In this document: positions 57,166-64,000 of the stretch, piece after piece
Position numbering within the stretch: position 1 is the stretch's first letter
How the letters are laid out: every line of letters begins with the position of its first letter
Assembly: GCA_021399435.1 (NCBI GenBank)
Contig: JAJTUP010000016.1
Location: 930,001 to 994,000 of the forward strand
Direction of reading: 5' to 3'
DNA length: 64,000 nt
Source: Diaporthe sp. PMI_573
Lineage: Eukaryota; Ascomycota; Sordariomycetes; Diaporthales; Diaporthaceae
Notes under the pieces: model-generated
What the model was told of the DNA's origin: nothing
The model's database searches: none
The model's input: the letters and a program-made list of their open reading frames with translations, nothing else
Position numbers and translations under genes: made by a program

Positions 57166-58175
57166 ATGTTCGCTAGCAGTATGTTGTCAACCTGTAAAAT
57201 GATATACTCGACGTAAAAAAGAAAGAGTGTGTGAGGGGTGGCGATTCCGACGCGGACAAGCTCTTTGGGAGGCGGATTCATCTGCCATTAAGATAAAGTC
57301 TCCAACGTACCTATGATATGTTGTTTCATATACTATTAAAAGAAGCCTCTTTAGTCCAAACGAGTACTCTCCTTACACCAGTCCGACTAGGCCATGCAAA
57401 GACAGTAGCTAGGGAACTTACTTGTTAGCCACTTCGGTAACGGATCAAAGGAGAGTCCAGGAGAGGCCGTCCAGCGGTCGAAAGGAAGAGGGGTGGAAAC
57501 GTAACACCAGACAGACTATTGGGAGAAGTTAATGTAGTCTAAGCCGACTTCCTCGTACTAAATTGATTGAGCCAAGCAAAGAAGCCACGAGCTATGGACC
57601 TTCCGGATCAGCCACGGACGCATGACAAAGAGAGGGGACGATTTCATGGAAGAGAAACGCAGCTCTGGTATGATGGGCTATTTTCCCCAAGAACTCGTAT
57701 TCGCTGTTCGCTCTCGTATAGGCAGGCCCGCAACCGTTCCAATGTGCTCACTAAGTACACCCTTGCAGGCATCCCAAACATGAATTTTGACTTCTCCAAC
57801 CAAAGTCGCTTTCGTTAGAAAATCGAGGCAAACGTGACCTGGTGGGTCCAGACTTTTGGTATGCTTGCAGAGGTGTAGGGACTTCAGGACGGAGTGGAGT
57901 AAGTGCCCGCGAACCTCAATAACGGATCCGAAATTCCAAATACTGCCTCGGAGGAAATTGGTTGACTTGCAAAAGTCAAGGACTGCGACTATTGTACGAC
58001 ACAAACTCTTGCGAGGAAGTGCGCCACACGACATTTTTCAGGCCTGGCAGATTTCGTTGATACGAGTATATGTATGCCTAAGTAGGCGAATTCTTGACAT
58101 TCGAACGTGGCCGACTAGATTGCTTGTGCAACTGCCTCATCCTCATTGATCAGTGCGCAAGACACAAATTTCAAC
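57166..58175. promoter_or_regulatory. Divergent intergenic region between SDR and esterase
   Basis: About 1 kb between two divergent start codons. The short frames in it (for example 57856-58149) have no family resemblance. Shared regulation of the two genes from here is an inference from layout only. Confidence 0.4.
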
Positions 58176-59204
58176 ATGAATTCTCAGCAGGACAAGAAGC
58201 CCTTCATCGATCCGGACTTTCAGCAATTATTCGCTTATCGTCGAGCTGCGCAAGCCTCCGGCAGCCTCCCTGAACCCACCAGCGTCGTGGAGCGCCGAGC
58301 ACTCGTTGAGCCAATGCTGGCCCGCTCACTACGAAGTCTCCCGGTCCCCTCACCCGATGAAATTATTGAAAGCAGAACGGAGATCAGGACCAAGGATGGC
58401 TCGGCTACCATTACCGTCTCTCGCTTCGCTACGCCGAAGCACCGTCGTGGCGGAGAAAGCGGCCAGTCATTGCTCGCCCCCGCCATTGTGTACGTCCACG
58501 GCGGCGGCATGATCAGCGGCTCCGTGGAAATCTGGAAGCCCCACTGCCTACGGAACGTCGAGGCCACCGGTGTCCAGATGTTTGCAGTCGGATACCGCCT
58601 CGCGCCGGAGAACCCCGCACCAGGTCCAGTGCAGGACTGCTACTCGGCCCTTGAGTGGTTGTCTGCCAACGCGGAATCGATGTTTGTCGACCCAGCCAAG
58701 ATCATCCTGTGGGGTGAGAGCGCGGGGGGTGGGATTGCCGCTGGCGCAGCGCTGATGGCTCGGGACAAAAAGTTGCGTCCCCCTCTAGCGAAGCAGATTC
58801 TCATCTACCCTATGCTGGACGATCGGGTTAAATTTGGCGACGATTGGCCTCTACGAGACCATCTGACCTGGTCAGAGAAAGACAATGTGATGGGTTGGTC
58901 TGCTCTACTGGGAGAGGATAAGGCTGGGAGGGAAGAAGTTGACATAAGCATATACGATGCGCCTGGTCGGGCTGTTGTTGAGGATTTAGCAAGTCTGCCA
59001 AGCACGTATATTGAGGTCGGCGGGTTGGATCTGTTTTACAGCGAGAATCTGTCTTTTGCAAACAAGCTTCTGCAAGCGAACGTAGAGGTCGAGTTCCACT
59101 CATACCCTGGCGTTCCGCATGCATTTGATGCTTTGGGCCCATCTTCTGTACTGAAGAGGTCGCTGGAGAACAGAAAGCGGGCCATTCTACAAGTTTTGCA
59201 CTGA
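58176..59204 (+). CDS. HSL-type alpha/beta-hydrolase (esterase/lactonase)
   Basis: Intronless 342-residue carboxylesterase of the hormone-sensitive-lipase group. The oxyanion motif is HGGG (108-111), the nucleophile Ser182 is in GESAG (180-184), the acid is Asp285 (GGLDLF) and the base His315 (VPHAFD). YRLAPENPAPGPVQD is the usual family block between the first two. No signal peptide is present, so the enzyme is probably cytosolic. The ATG at 58176 is the first Met in the frame and gives the normal family length. Located between an SDR and a Baeyer-Villiger-type monooxygenase, it is well placed to cleave the ester or lactone the latter would make. Confidence 0.95.
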   Translation: MNSQQDKKPFIDPDFQQLFAYRRAAQASGSLPEPTSVVERRALVEPMLARSLRSLPVPSPDEIIESRTEIRTKDGSATITVSRFATPKHRRGGESGQSLLAPAIVYVHGGGMISGSVEIWKPHCLRNVEATGVQMFAVGYRLAPENPAPGPVQDCYSALEWLSANAESMFVDPAKIILWGESAGGGIAAGAALMARDKKLRPPLAKQILIYPMLDDRVKFGDDWPLRDHLTWSEKDNVMGWSALLGEDKAGREEVDISIYDAPGRAVVEDLASLPSTYIEVGGLDLFYSENLSFANKLLQANVEVEFHSYPGVPHAFDALGPSSVLKRSLENRKRAILQVLH

Positions 59205-59786
59205 CCGAATGTAACGTTCACACACGTATAGTCCTTCCATTTGACCGAAATGGAGTCTGGGGCTCTAAGAAAACTAGCTATGTATATTTCATCTTGAATT
59301 ATGAAACTTTATGTCAACTACGAGAGGCTCCTGTTGATGATAATTGAAAGTATACAGACTCTTGTATTGAATAATGCCTGCCCAGGTGCCCTAGAAGTCT
59401 CCGTGTGCCGTGCAGCAAATTTGCAGGGCGGCTTTGCATGTCCAAGTTCGGTCGTCTCTTCTTTGGGATATCTCCTTCTTGCATAATCAAGATTGTGCAT
59501 CTTTTAGCCTTTGCTAGTATAGGCTCGGTCTCGCTTTTAGTTCACACAGAGGGCGCTGCCGTACTCGGGTTCGGTTAATACTACGCCTTCTGATATTTAC
59601 GGTACCTCTCGAGGAAACACCATTCCGCGGCCACCCAACTTCGCTTCAAGTTATATACCAAGAACGTCTCTGTAGATCTTGTGGCGGTAACTGAGTCACG
59701 GATTCCGATATTTTCCATTATCTTCATCCTTCACACGCGGTCGCAAGCTGTCCTCATCCAGAACCTCAACTTACTCATCCTCAATT
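59205..59786. other. Intergenic upstream of the monooxygenase
   Basis: About 580 bp without a gene. A TGAGTCA word lies near 59692, about 100 bp upstream of the monooxygenase ATG, and could be an AP-1/Gcn4-type site; this rests on one short match. Confidence 0.4.
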
Positions 59787-59792
59787 TTGAAC

Positions 59793-61433
59793 ATGAATGT
59801 CAATTCCAACACAAACGGCACATCTAAAGATGTTTCTGCCGACGTGATCATAGTTGGGGCAGGCTTTGGCGGGTGTTATGCTCTTCACCAAATGCGAAGT
59901 CTGGGCCTATCTGCAAAAATCGTTGATGCCGCTGGCGATTTCGGAGGCGTATGGTACTTCAATCGGTACCCAGGGGCTCGTGTTGACAGCGACACCCCCT
60001 CGTACCAATTGAGCATACCTCAAGCCTATGAAAGCTTCGATTTCACCGAGCGGTTCCCAACAAGCGGGGAAATCCGCCGCTACTTCGCCAGTATGGTCAA
60101 GGCGCTAGACCTCCGCAAGGACGCAATTTTCAACACCCGCGTGGTGGAAGTGAAATATGACTCGGCGTCCAAGATGTGGAGGCTCCTCACTGACGCAGGC
60201 TGGTCTGCCGAAGGCAAATATGTGATTCTGGCTACAGGCACGAGCAACAAAACATACACTCCGGATTACCAAGGATGGAAGGAATTTAAGGGCAAGTCGG
60301 TTGTGCCGAACGCATGGCCTGAGGGTCTAGATGTCACAGGCAAGAAGATCGTGGTTGTGGGACAGGGATCGACAGGTGTTCAGCTTGTTCAAGAATTGTC
60401 GAAGCCAGAGTTGAAGAACGAAGTGACTGTTATGATACGAACAGTCCCTTTCACTATGCCCCTGGGGAATCGGGCCATACCACATGAGGAAAGTGACCAG
60501 CTCAAGATTTCCTACGATGGTCTGTTCGAGAAGAGCAAGTACTCACACTTCTCGACGCATCCATTCAATTTACCTTCCGGTTCGTGGCACGACGCTACCG
60601 AGTCCGAAAGGGTGGCTCGGTACGAGCGACTTTGGCGACGAGGTAGTTTTGCTTCATTGTCAGCAGGCTATTGGGATCAATCGCGCAGTCCTGAAGCCTT
60701 GGCACACTTCTATCAGTATTGGCGCCACAGGGTGCATGCGCGCATGACGGATTCGGCCAAGAAGGAGCTCATGGCCCCTTCAAAGCTGTGGATACCCTTC
60801 AGCAGCAAGAGGCCTGTACTGGAGATGGACTACTACGAGATGATCGACCAGCCTCACGTCAAACTGGTCCACCTTCAAGAGACGCCCATATCGCACTTCA
60901 TCAGCAACGGTGTGGTCACCTCCGACGGCGTCACCCACGAGGCGGATATCGTCATTTTTGCTACTGGCTATGACGCCATCACTGGAAGCTTGTTGCAAAT
61001 GAATGTACACGACAAGAACGGTGTTACTTTACAGGAGAAGTGGAAGGATGGAGTCAGAACATATCTGGGCATGATGACAGATGGCTGTCCCAATGCTTTC
61101 TTCCTCTACGGCCCACAGGCGCCATCGTCATTCACCAACGGGCCGCTGTTCATCGAGATGCAAGTCGACTGGGTCGTCGACGTCCTCAAAAGGGCCAAAG
61201 CAGACGCGGTCGACTGTGTTGAGCCTTCGCACGACGCCGTTGAGGAGTATTTTGACAAGGTCTGGGCGGGATACAAAGGCAGCGTCTTTGAGCAAGGCGA
61301 ATCTTGGTGGGTTGGCTCAAACATTCCCGGGAAGAAGAAGGAACCTCTACTTTGGTGCGGTGGTGTTCAGAGTTGGTGGGCCAACTGCAAAGACGGCCTG
61401 AAAGACTGGGATCATTTTGCACCAGCACAATGA
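59793..61433 (+). CDS. Baeyer-Villiger-type flavin monooxygenase (class B FMO)
   Basis: Intronless 546-residue FAD/NADPH monooxygenase. The FAD-binding motif GAGFGG is at 22-27. The second class B motif (GG-x-W-x6-PG-x3-D pattern) is complete at 51-65 (GGVWYFNRYPGARVD). The NADPH motif GQGSTG is at 190-195, and the late ATG motif appears as IVIFATGYDAITG. The Baeyer-Villiger fingerprint F-x-G-x3-H-x3-W-P is present at 165-176, except that the central His is Val (residue 171, codon 60303-60305). Family function is insertion of oxygen next to a ketone, giving an ester or lactone. The Val substitution makes the exact chemistry uncertain. Translation begins at the ATG at 59793. Its neighbours, an SDR and an esterase, suit a ketone pathway. 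Confidence 0.93.
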   Translation: MNVNSNTNGTSKDVSADVIIVGAGFGGCYALHQMRSLGLSAKIVDAAGDFGGVWYFNRYPGARVDSDTPSYQLSIPQAYESFDFTERFPTSGEIRRYFASMVKALDLRKDAIFNTRVVEVKYDSASKMWRLLTDAGWSAEGKYVILATGTSNKTYTPDYQGWKEFKGKSVVPNAWPEGLDVTGKKIVVVGQGSTGVQLVQELSKPELKNEVTVMIRTVPFTMPLGNRAIPHEESDQLKISYDGLFEKSKYSHFSTHPFNLPSGSWHDATESERVARYERLWRRGSFASLSAGYWDQSRSPEALAHFYQYWRHRVHARMTDSAKKELMAPSKLWIPFSSKRPVLEMDYYEMIDQPHVKLVHLQETPISHFISNGVVTSDGVTHEADIVIFATGYDAITGSLLQMNVHDKNGVTLQEKWKDGVRTYLGMMTDGCPNAFFLYGPQAPSSFTNGPLFIEMQVDWVVDVLKRAKADAVDCVEPSHDAVEEYFDKVWAGYKGSVFEQGESWWVGSNIPGKKKEPLLWCGGVQSWWANCKDGLKDWDHFAPAQ

Positions 61434-62003
61434 AGCCGGGAGGCTTATGAGATAACACGCCATGAGTCCGTTTTTCTCCCTACAGTATCTTTCGAATTTC
61501 GGTGTCAGCCAGGTTCTTCGTATAAGACTCGTGTTCCGTTACTATTCTACCCCCGAAACATCAAGTAAAAAGGTTTTAGACAATCTATAAGTCTTTGATT
61601 ATACCTAGAAATCTTCCTTCCTGTAGATATAATTCTGACATGGAGTTAACATAAGTTTTTACATATATCCTGTTGCATGAACTATACTGCACCAGTATCT
61701 CCTGAGGCCTACTGTCTCGAGACTCACAATAGTTGTGTGTAGATGCTTTCCAAAGCTACAGAACTACGATCCTGTTTATTTGAGACTGCACTGGTGCCTA
61801 AGGTATGGGTGATGTACAGTAGAGCATTTTGTGGGACAAGTGCTCTACCGACCAGTGTGTTTCGCTGATACCTCTGTATGAGTAGCACAGTACAATGAAT
61901 CTTACAAGCCTCATTGTGTCTGCGCCTGTTTCTTGTAGTCGCCAAGCTCCATACTAGTAAAGGCCAAGCTTATTGTGACAGGAGACCAGCTTTCCACGTG
62001 GTC
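61434..62003. other. Intergenic between convergent genes, nothing recognised
   Basis: About 570 bp, partly AT-rich (61550-61680); presumably both 3' ends. No gene recognised. Confidence 0.5.
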
Positions 62004-62522
62004 TCAAGCACTCAAAGTTCTGCCGACGGCCAATGCTGCAGCCACCCACGCACCCAGATCCGTAGTCAGCATCCTCAATCGGTTGGCCCAAAGCCAGTCA
62101 TCCAGCTTTTTATTGACGTCTTCACCCTGTTTAAGTGGCTTGTCGCCCCGGATAGCGTAGACAGGCGGGGCGACCAAGGGTATGAACAATAGGTGGCTCA
62201 CAGCCAAACCTGCTGCGGCCGCATACCACCAATACGCGCCTTGCTCGCCCAGAGGAACGGTCCCGCGCTTGTGCAAGTAGAGATTTGCGAGCGACGACAT
62301 GGCCGTGACGCCGAGGAAGCCGAGAACTTGCACAACCCCCTCAGCGAAGAACATGGTGAAGTAGACTGGGAGGAAGCGCCTCGTCTCCGAGCGGGTCTGG
62401 GGCCGATTGAATAGTGATAGAAAGAAGTGCTGCTCGTAGGCAAACAGGAGCGTGCAGGTAGTGGAGACGAGGGGCGTAGCGCGAAGGGCGACCAGAGGAT
62501 CGAAGAACAGATTGGAAGCCAT
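62004..62522 (-). CDS. Small four-helix integral membrane protein (DUF1772-like)
   Basis: Intronless 172 residues from the ATG at 62522. Four hydrophobic segments are visible: around 12-30, 50-80, 95-120 and 150-170. The layout, with TTCTLLFAYEQHFFLSLF at the start, a WWYAAAAGLAVSHLLFIPLVAPP helix and a final WLWANRLRMLTTDLGAWVAAALAVG, resembles the DUF1772/anthrone-oxygenase-like membrane proteins often found near fungal biosynthetic genes. I base this on pattern memory and rate the family name as tentative. It is convergent with the monooxygenase. A role next to the SDR, esterase and monooxygenase is possible but unproven. Confidence 0.75.
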   Translation of the reverse strand: MASNLFFDPLVALRATPLVSTTCTLLFAYEQHFFLSLFNRPQTRSETRRFLPVYFTMFFAEGVVQVLGFLGVTAMSSLANLYLHKRGTVPLGEQGAYWWYAAAAGLAVSHLLFIPLVAPPVYAIRGDKPLKQGEDVNKKLDDWLWANRLRMLTTDLGAWVAAALAVGRTLSA

Positions 62523-63755
62523 GATCACGGGATGGTGATGGTTTGCTTTTGCCGAAAGTTCGTGGTGACTACTATAATGGGCGATATCAGATTAAAGTCT
62601 TTGCGGAGCTGAGGTGCATGGCAACGTGTGAGTGTGATGTGTCTTGCAGACGGAGGACGAAAAGCCAAGAAGCGGGAGAGGTGGTGCGGCTGATAAATGC
62701 GGAAGTGCCTAGGGATGCTGACGGGACGATCAGGCTTCCGCCGGGCTGACGCTCAGGTGAGTGTTGGTGCGGCTCTGCAAAGCTCAAAATGATACCACAG
62801 TCAGTAAGCACTTATACACTATGCAGGAGTATGGGCGCAATATCGCACTGTGTCCTGCAACCCTGCAGGCCGTGTGGTAGTACATTTGCAGTACAATCAT
62901 TCACCAAAAGCGCGCTAGTAATTCAAAGTAATATGACAGACAGTACACATCTTATCTTCACTGGGCCGTATATATTTTATATGGATATATAGAGCTGTAG
63001 GTTATCCCTTTACACCGAAGTGATTAAATATAAAGATTGTAGTAAAACGCTACGGGGCCTTCTGTAGTGAGGGCACTGCCGTTTGGAGAATAGATCAACG
63101 ATCAGGTTTACTGGGCGCATTTCTGGATTGGACAACCTACGAAAGGTGGCGGAACAGGATGCAGCTGGGCAGAATTCAGCTGCTGGAGGGCGCTGCCAAC
63201 ACCACGATGGAACACTTGGAGCTTGGCGAGCAGCAACTCCGCTGTGGCTTAATGTATCCTGGTGGCTCTGGTTCAGCCTGTAAGTTTGGAAAGTACCTGG
63301 GTCTTCTTTGATCAAATACCAAGAATTCTGCAGAATCCTTCCCCTGCAATGCTCTTCTAGCAACGAGTCCTAGTGAGGAAGACTTGAGTAAATAGACGCC
63401 ACTGGCTGGCTGACGCCCAGAGGAGGATTCGGCAACCTCGTAGGCCGTGATTACACACGGGAGGCAGCCGAAAGACCATTCCTGCAAAGAGCATGGCTGA
63501 CGTGTCGCCCTCTACATCGCTTGGCTCTTACCATTGGGTTGTTAATGAGACATTTAATATTATAACTAAACTCTCTGCCCAAGGTAGCACATTTGAGACA
63601 AGTTCAAAACCAACACATCTCCGTAGAATTTATTTCGAGACTGAGAGCCGTATTACTTATCGTATATTTGTACCTAACCCTTTGATTGTTCCCACAGCGT
63701 GACATTAATCGTTTGTGTTTCTCTTTCTTGGAGCTGCAACCTACCAGTTTCCAAT
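62523..63755. other. Intergenic, nothing firm
   Basis: About 1.2 kb. A 69-codon frame at 63493-63702 has an ordinary start but no family match, and it sits in AT-rich sequence just upstream of the next gene. No other feature recognised. Confidence 0.45.
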
Positions 63756-64000
63756 ATGAGCGAGTCATTTATAGACCATGAAAATAGATCTCAGGTTCCT
63801 CAGCAATCATCGGTGGGCCTAGACTGCGGGAATCAAGCGCCTCTACAGTCGTTCCCAACACAAGATATTGACACCCAGAACACTGCAGTCACAGCCGTGA
63901 GCCCAGATGAGGCCATTCACACAGATCCAACTCAGGGATCCGAAGCGCACGCGGCTCCTATGACGACGCCGATGAGCGACGAGACAAGACTTCCCAAGGC
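63756..64000 (+). CDS. Start of a gene cut by the window edge
   Basis: From an ATG at 63756 (context CCAATATGAGC) the frame is open through 64000, 81 codons, and runs off the window. The visible part is hydrophilic and low in complexity: rich in Gln, Ser, Thr, Pro and acidic residues (SQVPQQSSVGLD, TTPMSDETRLPK), with no signal peptide. Such disordered leaders precede many fungal transcription factors, kinases and transporters, so the product cannot be named. Confidence 0.6.
   Translation, partial: MSESFIDHENRSQVPQQSSVGLDCGNQAPLQSFPTQDIDTQNTAVTAVSPDEAIHTDPTQGSEAHAAPMTTPMSDETRLPK

Noticed and set aside
1..64000. tRNA, rRNA, CRISPR array or intact transposon
   Set aside because: I looked for B-box-like GGTTCGA words, terminal inverted repeats and regularly spaced repeats and found none that form a credible element.

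Overview
The window is nuclear DNA of a filamentous ascomycete (Pezizomycotina, most likely a sordariomycete). The genes have many short introns (about 47-140 bp, mostly GT-AG with CTGAC/CTAAC-like branch sites). The gene families are typically fungal: a PDR-type ABC transporter, HET, an NB-ARC/TPR NLR-like protein, Clr5-ankyrin, AIM6 and CmcJ/AsaB-like. There are no operons or ribosome binding sites. I recognised no tRNA, rRNA, CRISPR array or intact transposon. Exon-intron models below were built by hand by matching splice sites and phase; most close to a multiple of three, but none has transcript support.

Left part (1-12.2 kb): a doubtful C2H2 zinc-finger gene; a full-size PDR/ABCG multidrug transporter (3219-8002); an F-box-like hypothetical protein (8708-9881); and a ketopantoate reductase family enzyme (10888-12181).

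Middle (13.6-36.8 kb): an NLR-like protein with an alpha/beta-hydrolase domain, a 12-bp minisatellite linker, NB-ARC and TPRs (13655-17146, minus strand); a nine-exon amidase (18091-20340); a convergent CmcJ/AsaB-like oxygenase (21711-22842); dipeptidyl peptidase III (24412-26883); a small secreted six-cysteine protein (27999-28540); a HET-domain protein (29754-31853); a 314-residue protein of unknown function (33231-34406); and a multi-pass membrane protein whose tail is a second coding 12-bp repeat (34764-36810).

Right part (37.7-64 kb): an SRPK-like kinase pseudogene (37758-39218); an AIM6-like phosphodiesterase (40314-41670); a 1142-residue Clr5-ankyrin protein (41725-45457); an anhydro-N-acetylmuramate kinase (AnmK) homologue divergent from a sugar-porter MFS transporter (47592-51283); a decayed triose-phosphate-transporter-family gene (51371-53064); a type II membrane glycosyltransferase (54086-55307); then a short-chain dehydrogenase, an HSL-type esterase, a Baeyer-Villiger-type monooxygenase and a small four-helix membrane protein (56167-62522). 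A gene running off the right edge starts at 63756.

Two sets look functionally linked. SDR, BVMO and esterase are the three activities that turn an alcohol into a ketone, then an ester or lactone, then cleave it. AnmK with a divergent sugar porter suggests uptake and phosphorylation of a bacterial cell-wall sugar. The NLR and HET genes mark an allorecognition/immunity-type neighbourhood, which fits the minisatellites and pseudogenes in the same stretch.
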